Assembly: GCF_900102795.1 (NCBI RefSeq)
Contig: NZ_FMWG01000003.1
Coordinates: 1 to 64,000, forward strand
DNA from: Epibacterium ulvae
GTDB taxonomy: Bacteria > Pseudomonadota > Alphaproteobacteria > Rhodobacterales > Rhodobacteraceae
Reading direction: 5' to 3'
Length of the DNA: 64,000 bases
The position numbers and the translations under genes are program-made. Positions 17,243-25,660 of this stretch are shown one piece after another. How positions within the stretch are numbered: position 1 is the stretch's first letter; every line of letters starts with the position of its first letter. The notes beneath the pieces were generated by a model. It was not told the DNA's origin. It ran no database searches and saw only the letters and a program-made list of their open reading frames with translations.

Positions 17243-18216
17243 AGATGGAATTGAGACCCGTGGGACAAACAGATTTATCCGTAACCTCATTGTCCTTTGG
17301 TGCATCAAGTATTGGGAATATGGGGCAAGTGGTGTCAGAGCAAGCGACAACCGATGTGCTGGCGCATGCGTGGCGGGCCGGTATTCGGTATTTTGACACA
17401 GCGCCTCATTATGGGAGGGGCTTGTCCGAAACACGTTTAGGCAGATATCTGTCAACGAAACCAAGAGATGAATTTGTGCTGTCTACCAAGGTGGGGCGTG
17501 TTTTATTTCCGGGCCCTGCGCTTGAGGAGGCTGATGGGTTTATGAACCCTCTGCCGAATGCAGTGCGATACGACTACTCCGCTGACGGCATCATGGAAAG
17601 CTTTGAGGGCAGCTGTAAACGGCTCGGTACCTCAAATGTCGAAATCCTTTTTGTTCACGACATCGGAGATATTACACACGGCGCAGAAGAAGGGCATCGT
17701 CATTTCGAAGACCTGATGGGGTCGGGATTTCAAGCCCTAAAAGACCTCAAACAATCCGGACGGGTGCAGGCCATTGGGCTTGGTGTGAATGAAACGCAGG
17801 TCTGCTTAGATGTCATGGAGCAGGAAACGCTTGATGTAATTCTGCTCGCAGGCCGATTGACTCTTCTTGATCGGCAGGCTGAGGAGAACTTGCTGGCGAA
17901 GTGCAAGGATCAAGGCACCAGCTTGGTCCTAGGTGGAATATTCAATTCCGGCATTCTTGCGACGGGTCCAAAACCGGGAGCTTGGTTCGACTACGCGCCC
18001 GCATCTGAGGCGGTGCTGGAGAAAGTTCGGGCGCTCGAAGAACGTGCGCAGAACAGCGGCCTTTCTCTCGCCGAAGCCTCGGTGCAATTTGCGCTCCTTC
18101 ACCCCGCTGCGTGTTCCGTCTTGCTGGGCACCGGAAAGGTCAGCTCATTACAGCGCAATATGGATGCCGCAGTTCTGGATTTAGATGGCCCAGCACTAGA
18201 ATTCGTGACGACTTGA
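17239..18216 (+). CDS. aldo-keto reductase, L-fucose/L-galactose 1-dehydrogenase type
   Basis: This 325-residue AKR has the catalytic set Asp and Tyr in YFDTAPHYGRG, Lys in LSTKVGRV and His in FVHDIGDI. The overall pattern (RPVGQTDLSVTSLSFGAS start, long insertion with PLPNAVRYDYS) fits the D-threo-aldose/L-fucose dehydrogenase branch, known to oxidise L-fucose, L-galactose and D-arabinose at C1 to lactones. It is the second gene of the plus-strand pair and is coupled to the upstream reductase. In the proposed pathway it makes L-galactonolactone, the substrate of the lactonase at 15182. Confidence 0.82.
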   Translation: MKMELRPVGQTDLSVTSLSFGASSIGNMGQVVSEQATTDVLAHAWRAGIRYFDTAPHYGRGLSETRLGRYLSTKPRDEFVLSTKVGRVLFPGPALEEADGFMNPLPNAVRYDYSADGIMESFEGSCKRLGTSNVEILFVHDIGDITHGAEEGHRHFEDLMGSGFQALKDLKQSGRVQAIGLGVNETQVCLDVMEQETLDVILLAGRLTLLDRQAEENLLAKCKDQGTSLVLGGIFNSGILATGPKPGAWFDYAPASEAVLEKVRALEERAQNSGLSLAEASVQFALLHPAACSVLLGTGKVSSLQRNMDAAVLDLDGPALEFVTT

Positions 18217-18217
18217 A

Positions 18218-19126
18218 TTACCCGTCCGCGTGGTCATGCGCCCTAAGTGAATTCAGCAATGTCTGTGTCGAGGTCGCCAGATGAACTCTTGCGGCGGCCT
18301 CTGCTTTGACCGGATCACGGCTGCGGAGTGCGTCCAGATAAGCCAGATGTTCATGTATCGCGCTTTCGTTGCGGATGCGCTCGTCTGATTTGTTCCATTG
18401 AAAATGGTAGTGGAAAATCAGCGAGATGATCTTCTGAAATTCTTTCACAAACCGGTTGTCAACCACGGAGTTGATCGCAGTGTGGAAGCGTTGATCCAGC
18501 CGAGAGAAGTCATGAAACTTCTCGTCGATCTCCGTTAACAGCGTCCGGTGTTCTGTTTCCAATGTTTGAAGGCGAGCCCAGATCGGGTGTTCTTTGGGAA
18601 GTGTTATCAGCTGCCGCACCGCGTTGAGTTCCAGGACGGAACGGAATTCTGAAAGCTCAAGCGCAAAGGACGTTGTGAAACCTTCCAATAGCCACCCTCC
18701 TTTTGGGCGGCGCGCAACAATGCCGTAGCGGCTGAGGGATGACAGAAATTCTTGTAGCGTATGAGTTGCTACGCCGAACTCCTTTGCAAGCTGCGCGACG
18801 TTCAACACGGTACCGGCGGGAACATCCATGTGCAGAACCCACTCAAAGAATCGGTTCTCCAGTTCATCCAGCCCTTGCGGCGCGGGCGGCCTCTCCATTT
18901 TGTCGTCCTCATTGGAGCGCCGTAGGATCGCTTTGTGGCGTCCATTCAAGGCGACAATACCCGCTTTTGTCAGGCGCTCCAGTGCGCTACGCACCACCGT
19001 TCGACTGACGCCAAGGTCCAACGCCAAGGCATTTTCTGACGCAAGAGAGCTTCCAATTTCTTCATTATCACAAATGGTTAGGAGCTTGTTGTATGCTTCA
19101 ACCAGTCGAATGTTTGTGCGTGCCAT
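18218..19126 (-). CDS. GntR/FadR-type regulator with two winged-helix domains
   Basis: The 302-residue protein has one GntR winged helix at about 1-69 (LALDLGVSRTVVRSALERLTKAGIV) and a second winged-helix-like segment at about 90-150 (LNVAQLAKEFGVATHTLQEFL, then GIVARRPKGGWLLEGF). It is followed by an all-helical FCD ligand domain to the end with RLDQRFHTAI and H-residue positions typical of metal/ligand pockets. It is convergent with the aldo-keto reductase gene (1-base gap) and divergent from the ABC permease gene. It most likely represses the sugar locus until an acid intermediate binds. The duplicated DNA-binding part is unusual. Confidence 0.85.
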   Translation of the reverse strand: MARTNIRLVEAYNKLLTICDNEEIGSSLASENALALDLGVSRTVVRSALERLTKAGIVALNGRHKAILRRSNEDDKMERPPAPQGLDELENRFFEWVLHMDVPAGTVLNVAQLAKEFGVATHTLQEFLSSLSRYGIVARRPKGGWLLEGFTTSFALELSEFRSVLELNAVRQLITLPKEHPIWARLQTLETEHRTLLTEIDEKFHDFSRLDQRFHTAINSVVDNRFVKEFQKIISLIFHYHFQWNKSDERIRNESAIHEHLAYLDALRSRDPVKAEAAARVHLATSTQTLLNSLRAHDHADG

Positions 19127-19185
19127 GTCACCTGCCTATCAACAATTCATTTCAGCTATAATGGTTCTCTTGGCATTGTACAAAA

Positions 19186-19197
19186 ATAATTAAAAAC
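19186..19197. promoter_or_regulatory. candidate operator B (core ATAATTAAAAAC)
   Basis: The 12-base core is identical to that in operator A. It lies 60 bases upstream of the GntR start (on the other strand) and 89 bases upstream of the preferred permease start, suiting control of both divergent promoters. Confidence 0.5.
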
Positions 19198-19232
19198 ACT
19201 TGACCGGTAATGGGGAAGTTGAAATGTTCAAA

Positions 19233-19244
19233 ATAATTAAAAAC
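19233..19244. promoter_or_regulatory. candidate operator C (core ATAATTAAAAAC)
   Basis: This is a third identical core, 47 bases after operator B, followed by CA as in operator A. If translation began at an ATG at 19224 the site would be inside the gene. Its position supports the downstream permease start at 19275. Confidence 0.5.
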
Positions 19245-19274
19245 CAAATTTGGATTTGGTTAGGGAGGAATACA

Positions 19275-20294
19275 GTGACAATGACTGCCCCAGCAGAGGC
19301 CCGCCGGTTGCGGTTCTTACCGTCTGGCACTTCGATTCATAAGCTATCAGCGGTGCTGACACTCTGTCTGCTGATTACCGTTTTTTCGTTCACCAGTTCG
19401 GCGTTCTTCAGCGTCAACAACGGGCTGACTGTCCTGTTGCAGACATCCGTTATCGGATTGCTCGCCATTGGGATGACCCTTGTGATCATCACAGGGGGGA
19501 TCGACCTTAGCGTCGGGTCGGTGCTCGCCCTTTCGGGAGTTGTGGCCGGGTTGTTCATCAAGGCGGGGCTACCGGTTGTGCCTGCAATGGGTGTCGGTGT
19601 GCTTGCAGGGGCCGCCTGTGGGTTTGTGAATGGATTTGTCATCACCAAGATGCGTATCACACCCTTTGTCGCGACGCTTGGCATGATGTTGATTGCACGC
19701 GGTATCGCCTTGCAGCTGACAGGTGCAGCGCCGATCAGTCGTCTTGGAGAAGCCTTCGGCGAACTCGGGAACGGTACATTGTTCCGCATCGTAGACATGC
19801 AAGCCAACGGATTTCCAAAGGTGATCTTTCCCGGCATCCCTTATCCGGTGATCTTGCTTGCCGTGATCGCCATTCTTGGGGCGTATCTGCTGCAAAAGCG
19901 TCAGTTCGGTCGCCACATCTTCTCCGCTGGCTCCAACGAAGAGGCTGCGCGTCTGTCCGGCGTGAATGTCGACCGCACAAAAATCTGGACCTACGCGCTG
20001 TCTGGGGGATTGGCTGGCTTGTCTGGCATGGTTCTGATGTCTCGTCTTGTGACTGTGCAGCCAAATGAAGGTGTGATGTACGAACTCGATGCCATTGCAG
20101 CATCAGTTATTGGCGGTGCGTCTTTGATGGGCGGAGTAGGCAGCATTTCTGGCAGCATGATCGGTGCCTTCATCATTGGTGTTCTGCGTAACGGCCTGAA
20201 TATGGCCGGCACTTCGGCCTTTGTTCAAATGATCATCATTGGTGTGGTCGTGATTGGCGCCGTCTACATCGATCAGATCCGCAACAAAACCTAA
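19275..20294 (+). CDS. ribose-type ABC sugar transporter permease
   Basis: About 339 residues with 8-10 membrane helices. The RbsC/FrcC family signature is present: GMTLVIITGGIDLSVGSVLAL near the N-terminus and the conserved GRHIFSAGSNEEAARLSGVNV plus DAIAASVIGGASLMGGVGS toward the C-terminus. GTG at 19275 is chosen because AGGGAGGAA precedes it by six bases; ATG at 19281 is also possible. It is the first gene of a run permease, binding protein, ATPase, dehydrogenase, dehydratase. The sugar carried is inferred to be L-galactose or a relative. Confidence 0.9.
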   Translation: MTMTAPAEARRLRFLPSGTSIHKLSAVLTLCLLITVFSFTSSAFFSVNNGLTVLLQTSVIGLLAIGMTLVIITGGIDLSVGSVLALSGVVAGLFIKAGLPVVPAMGVGVLAGAACGFVNGFVITKMRITPFVATLGMMLIARGIALQLTGAAPISRLGEAFGELGNGTLFRIVDMQANGFPKVIFPGIPYPVILLAVIAILGAYLLQKRQFGRHIFSAGSNEEAARLSGVNVDRTKIWTYALSGGLAGLSGMVLMSRLVTVQPNEGVMYELDAIAASVIGGASLMGGVGSISGSMIGAFIIGVLRNGLNMAGTSAFVQMIIIGVVVIGAVYIDQIRNKT

Positions 20295-20324
20295 GAACCA
20301 AACATCTTCAAACGGGAGGAAACC

Positions 20325-21263
20325 ATGAAGAGACTACTGACGACAACGATCGTATCGGGGGTACTGGCTGCAGCGGCTACCATTGCGAGCGCTGGCGAGA
20401 TCGCGGTGATCGTGAAAACCACGAACTCCAACTTCTGGCAAAACGTGAACAAAGGCGCGAGCGCCGCTATCGAAAACCACTCTGGCCACACAATGACCTT
20501 CAATGGACCGGCGTCGGAATCCGCAATTGCGGACCAAGTTGCTCTGGTTGAGAATGCGGTTAACCGTGGCGTTGCAGGCATTGTTCTGGCACCGTCTGAC
20601 CCAGAAGCGCTGGCCCCTGTGGTAAAACGCGCGTTTGAATCCGGTATCCCTGTTGCGATCATCGACAGCGGCCTCGCAGAAGGGAACGAGCAGTATTACC
20701 AAGCCTTCCTGTCCACCGACAACTGCGCAGCGGGTCAACAAGCCGCCGCAATGATGATCGACGAAGCGGGCACTTCCGGCAAGGTCGCAGTCATGTCCTA
20801 CGTGGCAGGCGTTGGCTCTGAAATCGGCCGTGTTGGCTGCTTTGTCGAACATATCGAAGGCAACTCCGACATCGAGATCGTGGGCCCATTCTACTCGCAG
20901 TCTCAGATGGCAACCGCGCTGAACCAAACTACCGACATTCTGGCCGCCAATGACTTGGTGGGCATCTTCGGCGCAAACGAACCTACAGCCATCGGCATGG
21001 GCCGTGCGCTGGAGCAGTCTGGTAAGGCAGGCACCATCACAGCCATCGGTTTTGACGGCAATGCCGATCTGCAGGACATGGTGAAATCGGGAACCTTGGT
21101 GGCCACTGCAGTTCAGGGGTCTTTCCAAATGGGTGAGCTGGGCGTGAACGCCGTTGCAGAAATCTTGGCTGGCAAGTCTGTAGAAGGCTTTATCGATACG
21201 GGGGTTGTTCTGGTGACCCAAGACAACATCGACGAGCCGAAGGCGCAGAACGTTCTGTACTGA
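20325..21263 (+). CDS. periplasmic sugar-binding protein of the ribose-type ABC importer
   Basis: The 312-residue product has a Sec signal peptide (MKRLLTTTIVSGVLAAAATI, cleavage near ASA) and a type I periplasmic binding fold: EIAVIVKTTNSNFWQNVNKG, PSDPEALAPVVKRAF, IPVAIIDS and GFDGNADLQDMVKSG. AACGGGAGGAAACC precedes the ATG closely. It sits 30 bases after the permease gene. The bound sugar cannot be read directly. Confidence 0.92.
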   Translation: MKRLLTTTIVSGVLAAAATIASAGEIAVIVKTTNSNFWQNVNKGASAAIENHSGHTMTFNGPASESAIADQVALVENAVNRGVAGIVLAPSDPEALAPVVKRAFESGIPVAIIDSGLAEGNEQYYQAFLSTDNCAAGQQAAAMMIDEAGTSGKVAVMSYVAGVGSEIGRVGCFVEHIEGNSDIEIVGPFYSQSQMATALNQTTDILAANDLVGIFGANEPTAIGMGRALEQSGKAGTITAIGFDGNADLQDMVKSGTLVATAVQGSFQMGELGVNAVAEILAGKSVEGFIDTGVVLVTQDNIDEPKAQNVLY

Positions 21264-21343
21264 TCGCTTAAGGGTGGCGTGTTGCGCGCGCCACTCATTT
21301 CGACCTGCAAAGGTTGCCTTATAAGAACCGACAAGGAATTCGC

Positions 21344-22141
21344 ATGTTGGATGTTTCTTCTTCCAATACACCGCTGGTCCAGATGGTGGATATCTACAAG
21401 CAATTTGGAGGAATTCATGCTGTCGAAGGCGTATCGACGGATCTCTACCCAGGCGAAGTGATGGGGGTGCTTGGTCACAACGGCGCGGGTAAATCCTGTT
21501 TGATGCGCATGTTGTCCGGTGCGATGACACCAACACGCGGCGACATTTTTGTGAATGGTCAAAAGGCTGCGCTAAAATCTCCTCAAGATGCGCGTGGCTT
21601 TGGCATCGAGACGATTTATCAAACGCTTGCCTTGGCAAATCACCTTGATGCGCCTGCGAACTTGTTTATGGGGCGCGAACTCAAAACGCGATTTGGCAAT
21701 CTTGATGAAAAACGCATGCTGGCAGAGGCAACTGATGCTCTGCGACAGCTCAACCCAAATTTCAAAAACCTACGCGATCCAGTCGCACGGCTGTCCGGTG
21801 GTCAAAGACAAGTAATCGCAATTGCACGGGCGATCTATTTCCAAGCCAAAATTTTAATCATGGATGAGCCCACCGCGGCACTCGGCCCTTCGGAAACCGC
21901 CATGGTTGCAGACCTGACAAAGCGGCTGAAAAATGAAGGTATCGGCATCTTTCTGATCAGCCATGACATGGAAGATGTGTTCGAGCTTTGCGACCGCGTG
22001 ATGGTGATGAACAAAGGCCGAAATGTCGGCACATTCCGCATTGGGGACGTCAATAAAGACGACATCCTTAGTTTGATCATCAAAGGCACCCTGCCTGACG
22101 ATTGGGAACCACGCGGCGCGAACAAAGAGTCTTCCAAATGA
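21344..22141 (+). CDS. ABC transporter ATP-binding protein, single-domain FrcA-like
   Basis: The 265-residue ATPase has Walker A GHNGAGKS, signature LSGGQRQ, Walker B ILIMDEPTAAL and switch His in ISHD. It carries one nucleotide-binding domain, like FrcA of fructose/mannose importers, rather than the tandem pair of RbsA or MglA. The ATG at 21344 follows AAGGAATTCGC and lies in frame after a less likely ATG at 21314. The stop overlaps the next start (ATGA at 22138). It powers the importer of the locus. Confidence 0.9.
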   Translation: MLDVSSSNTPLVQMVDIYKQFGGIHAVEGVSTDLYPGEVMGVLGHNGAGKSCLMRMLSGAMTPTRGDIFVNGQKAALKSPQDARGFGIETIYQTLALANHLDAPANLFMGRELKTRFGNLDEKRMLAEATDALRQLNPNFKNLRDPVARLSGGQRQVIAIARAIYFQAKILIMDEPTAALGPSETAMVADLTKRLKNEGIGIFLISHDMEDVFELCDRVMVMNKGRNVGTFRIGDVNKDDILSLIIKGTLPDDWEPRGANKESSK

Positions 22142-23148
22142 ATAATATGAGCGCGCCGTTTGGCGTTATTGAAGAACCCGGCAAGTTTTCAATCCAACAG
22201 CGCCCAGAGCCCGTTGCGGCCCCTGATGGCTGGGTTCTGGTCGATATCTGTGCGGTTGGCCTGTGCGGCACCGACTATCATATCTTCGAAGGTAAACATC
22301 CTTTCCTGCAGTATCCGCGTGTGATCGGTCACGAATTGAGCGGTCGCATTGCTGAAGATACAGCCGGGTGGCGCAAGGGTGATCTTGTTGTGATCAACCC
22401 TTATTTGGCGTGCGGCGCATGTCATGCATGTCGTAGAGGTAAACCAAATTGCTGTGAAAATATCGAGGTGCTTGGTGTGCATCGTGATGGCGGGCTGACA
22501 ACGCGGTTGTCTGTGCCAGGTGGGAACTTGATCGCGGCTGAAGGGTTGAGCGCTCAGCAGGCTGCCATGGTCGAATTTTTGGCAATTGGTGCCCATGCTG
22601 TTCAACGGTCTGGGGTCACCGCAGAAGACAAAGTCCTTGTGACCGGGGCAGGTCCAATCGGCCTAGGTGCGGCCCTGTTTGCGCGATTAAAAGGGGCAGG
22701 GGTCTCTCTGCTTGATCTGGATTCAAAGCGGCTGAATCTCGCCAAAGAGCGGTTTGGATTGACGGATTGCTATTCTGATATCGCAACAGCTTTGGAAGAC
22801 AATGAAGGCTACGACGCTGTCTTTGATGCGACAGGCCATAAGGGTGCGATCGAAGCAGGTTTTTGCCTTGTAGCACACGGTGGCAGCTACGTTCTGGTAA
22901 GCGTCGTGAAAGAGGATATCACCTTCAGCGATCCGGAATTCCACAAACGCGAAATGCGCTTGATTGGCAGCCGCAATGCGTTGAGCGGTGACTTTGATTG
23001 GGTTATGAGTGCCATCCGCGATGGTTCAATAGATACAGATGCTCTGTGCTCCGAAGTGCTCCGATTGAAGGATTTGCCTGACCGTTTCGCCGGCCTCTCG
23101 GCTGATCGCAGCGGGATAATCAAAGTGATTGTCGAACTCGAGACCTAA
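22138..23148 (+). CDS. zinc-dependent dehydrogenase resembling L-galactonate 5-dehydrogenase (LgoD)
   Basis: A medium-chain dehydrogenase of 336 residues. Catalytic zinc ligands lie in GLCGTDYHIF and GHELSGRI. Structural zinc Cys4 is CGACHACRRGKPNCC, and the cofactor fold is GAGPIGLGA. Stretches such as YPRVIGHE, CCENIEVLGVHRDGG and FSDPEFHKREMRLIGSRNA strongly recall E. coli YjjN/LgoD, which oxidises L-galactonate to D-tagaturonate. Translation is coupled to the ATPase gene by ATGA overlap. Together with the downstream altronate dehydratase and the tagaturonate reductase it completes a three-step conversion to KDG. The family match is from memory of the E. coli sequence. Confidence 0.82.
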   Translation: MNNMSAPFGVIEEPGKFSIQQRPEPVAAPDGWVLVDICAVGLCGTDYHIFEGKHPFLQYPRVIGHELSGRIAEDTAGWRKGDLVVINPYLACGACHACRRGKPNCCENIEVLGVHRDGGLTTRLSVPGGNLIAAEGLSAQQAAMVEFLAIGAHAVQRSGVTAEDKVLVTGAGPIGLGAALFARLKGAGVSLLDLDSKRLNLAKERFGLTDCYSDIATALEDNEGYDAVFDATGHKGAIEAGFCLVAHGGSYVLVSVVKEDITFSDPEFHKREMRLIGSRNALSGDFDWVMSAIRDGSIDTDALCSEVLRLKDLPDRFAGLSADRSGIIKVIVELET

Positions 23149-23153
23149 GTCAG

Positions 23154-24647
23154 ATGACCTCAAGAACGCTGAAACTTCATGTCGACGATAATGTGTCGAT
23201 TGCTTTGGAACCGCTTGGACTGGGCGAAGAAGGTGCTGTTGAAGCGATCCCGAAATCTCACAAAATCGCAACGCGGGATATCTCTGTTGGGGAAAATATT
23301 CTGCGCTATGGGCAAGTGATCGGGAAAGCAGATCACAGCATTCGCGCCGGTGAGCATGTGCACGATCACAACATGAGCATGCAGGCGCGCAGGGCTGAAA
23401 ATCGGATTGCAGAAAACAGTATCCCTCTACCAGCGATGCAGCCCGCAGTTTTTCAGGGCTACCACCGAATAGATGGTCGCGTTGGGACACGCAATTACAT
23501 AGGCATTCTGACCACGGTAAACTGCTCTGGTTCCGTCGCTCAGTTTATCGCGCGCGAAGCAGAGAAATTGGGCCTTCTGGAGCGCTTTCCAAATGTGGAC
23601 GGAATTGTTCCAATTGCGCATGGGACCGGGTGCGGCATGAGCAATCGAGGCGAAGGCTACGAACTACTTCAGCGCACTTTGTCTGGCTATGCACGACATC
23701 CGAACTTTGGCGGCGTACTTCTGATCGGACTTGGGTGCGAAGTCATGCAGCTTGCCGATTTGGTTGAGGGTAAATCGATTACTTCGGACGGGCTTCTACG
23801 ATACATGACTATCCAACACGCTGGTGGAACGCGCAGAACCGTTGAGGCAGGGTTGAAGCAAGTTCAGTCTCTTGCTGAACAAGTCGACGCTTTTAAGCGC
23901 GCACCCGCACCCGCCTCTGAACTTGTTCTGGGAATGCAGTGCGGAGGGTCGGATGGCTATTCCGGATTCACGGCTAACCCGGCACTCGGGGTCGCCTCTG
24001 ATTTGCTGGTACGCCAAGGCGGTACATCCATTTTATCTGAAACCTCCGAAATTTATGGCGCAGAACACCTTCTGATAAACCGTGCTGCGTCTCGGGAGGT
24101 TGGCCAAGCTCTGCTCGATAAGCTCAAATGGTGGGAAGAATACTGCGCCAAACACGGAGCGGAACTGGACAACAACCCAAGCCCCGGCAACAAGCGGGGC
24201 GGTTTAACGACCATCCTAGAAAAGTCGCTTGGGGCGGTCGCAAAGGCAGGGCAAGCGCCGCTATCGGGCGTTTTCGATTACGCAGCGAAAATAGATGCAA
24301 AGGGTTTAGTGTTCATGGATAGCCCTGGATACGATCCCTGTTCCGTGACAGGACAAGTCGCATCTGGTGCCACGCTGATTGCTTTCACCACCGGTCGCGG
24401 ATCCGTATCAGGTTATTTTCCTACGCCGTGCATCAAGTTGGCTTCAAATTCTGACTTGTTTGAGCGGATGAGTGACGACATGGACGTTAACTGCGGGGAC
24501 ATCGTTGATGGTGTGACTTTGGATGAAAAGGGCAAGGAGGTTCTCGCAAAAATCTTGAGCGTCGCGAGCGGAGAGAAGACAAAGAGTGAAGCACAAGGGT
24601 ACGGTAATGTTGAGTTCGTTCCGTGGCTGCTGGGAGCAATTTTGTAG
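23154..24647 (+). CDS. uxaA: altronate dehydratase (UxaA family)
   Basis: At 497 residues this is full length for UxaA. The N-terminal SAF domain (about 1-95) contains GEHVHDHNMS; the main domain carries YHRIDGRVGTRNYIG, HGTGCGMSNRGEGYE, GLGCEVMQ, GMQCGGSDGYSGFTANPA and VFMDSPGYDPCSVTGQVASG. Family members dehydrate D-altronate to 2-keto-3-deoxy-D-gluconate; galactarate and other dehydratases are close relatives, so D-altronate is supported mainly by the adjacent reductase and dehydrogenase. It is the last gene of the importer operon, 5 bases after the dehydrogenase stop. Confidence 0.85.
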   Translation: MTSRTLKLHVDDNVSIALEPLGLGEEGAVEAIPKSHKIATRDISVGENILRYGQVIGKADHSIRAGEHVHDHNMSMQARRAENRIAENSIPLPAMQPAVFQGYHRIDGRVGTRNYIGILTTVNCSGSVAQFIAREAEKLGLLERFPNVDGIVPIAHGTGCGMSNRGEGYELLQRTLSGYARHPNFGGVLLIGLGCEVMQLADLVEGKSITSDGLLRYMTIQHAGGTRRTVEAGLKQVQSLAEQVDAFKRAPAPASELVLGMQCGGSDGYSGFTANPALGVASDLLVRQGGTSILSETSEIYGAEHLLINRAASREVGQALLDKLKWWEEYCAKHGAELDNNPSPGNKRGGLTTILEKSLGAVAKAGQAPLSGVFDYAAKIDAKGLVFMDSPGYDPCSVTGQVASGATLIAFTTGRGSVSGYFPTPCIKLASNSDLFERMSDDMDVNCGDIVDGVTLDEKGKEVLAKILSVASGEKTKSEAQGYGNVEFVPWLLGAIL

Positions 24648-24699
24648 AGATAAAACTTTGCTTATTTTGGGCGAACATTAGTTGAGTAGCAACTAAGGG

Positions 24700-25120
24700 C
24701 CGATAGACAACCTTATTTGTTCGAGACAACCGTCGCACGGTGTATCGCGGAAGGTCTGGCGAGTAGACAGCGTTTAAGCGCCGCTGAAATCGAGGTTGTG
24801 CAGGGTCTTTATCCCAACCCAAAAGCCATTCTAGTTACGGGGGCTATTGAGGAAGGTGACGACAACCGGTTTTTGAAATTGCCGAGGAGACCCCTCGCGC
24901 AATAGTGTTTTATGAGTCGCCGAGAGGGCTGGTTTTGACCGGTATTTTCATAGCCGTCGAAACCACTGAAACCGGAATGGCAAATGCTCAAATAGGAGCA
25001 TTTCTGAATGAGGTCGGACTCAGCGCCGATGCAATCCGTTACTTTACTTTCGTGGGCTCTAGCGAAGAACTCTTAGATATCATGCCAGAAATCGCATAGG
25101 CCTTAAGCATCGGTGTCTAT
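24700..25120 (+). pseudogene. remnant of a ClpP-like periplasmic protein (COG3904 type)
   Basis: A reading with AILVTGAIEEGDDNRFLKL continues in another frame, after a one-base shift near 24885, as AEETPRAIVFYESPRGLVLTGIFIAVE. It then goes straight to a C-terminal block NAQIGAFLNEVGLSADAIRYFT. In this family a CASxCA catalytic-serine region of roughly 80 residues lies between those blocks and is absent here. So the gene has a frameshift and lost its catalytic centre. It follows uxaA without sharing its function. Confidence 0.55.
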
Positions 25121-25288
25121 ATTTAGAAGCCGAATGGTTTCGTTTCGCCAAGTGAACACCCAACACTTCGCCGTATCACGCGCCAAGTATTCCCAATACT
25201 CTGCCTTAGCAGGAAATTGTAAGAAGCTTTTTGCGGTAGACGGTACCATCAGGAAAAAACAGGCACGGGCGGTCTTGGATCCTGGACA

Positions 25289-25530
25289 TCAAATCTTTGG
25301 TGGTGAAGTTTTTGGGCCTTTGCTGAGAGAGTACGTCGCAGTCACCAAAGTAGATAGACAGACAAGGTTCTCGGAATTCCCTAATGCGGTATCAGCTGTT
25401 ACCCAGTCGGGATTCAGATCCAGACGTTCTTCTGTCTGACCATTCACCTTGCGCATGACACCGACCTCCGCCCGGGGGCGAGTGGCTGACATCCATATCC
25501 ACTGTGCTTCCTGTCTTTGGATCCATCATA
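25289..25530 (-). pseudogene. IS1182/IS5-like transposase fragment
   Basis: On the minus strand, PKTGSTVDMDVS runs to a frameshift and continues as RPRAEVGVMRKVNGQTEERLDLNPDWVTADTALGNSENL. This is the DDE-domain core of IS1182-type transposases, where ADTAYGS normally holds a catalytic Asp; Tyr is Leu here. No other part of the element is recognisable. Confidence 0.6.
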
Positions 25531-25660
25531 GCTAATAATCCTTCCGTTCAGTGCCGAAATCTACACGAACGTCGGTGGAGCGCTGAGGGGCGACATCAAT
25601 TGCAGTCCAAGTTAAATTGGTGCGCAAGGTCGTTTTGTGCGCACCAATCCCAGTGGAAAC
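25531..25660. other. debris between transposase fragment and next gene
   Basis: No gene, terminator or repeat is supported here. The flanking 25103-25288 also lacks a recognisable family on either strand; the minus strand keeps an open tail reading WEYLARDTAKCWVFTWRNE whose origin I do not recognise. Confidence 0.35.

Noticed and set aside
20334-21638. A 434-codon minus-strand open frame across the binding-protein gene
   Set aside because: The plus strand holds a clear signal peptide and periplasmic binding fold with a good ribosome site; the minus frame has odd Cys/His/Arg-rich composition.
13944-24647. L-fucose or L-rhamnose pathway as the main reading of the sugar locus
   Set aside because: The aldose dehydrogenase, lactonase and mutarotase would fit, but there is no fuconate/rhamnonate dehydratase, and the LgoD-like, UxaB-like and UxaA enzymes need a C6-hydroxylated acid.
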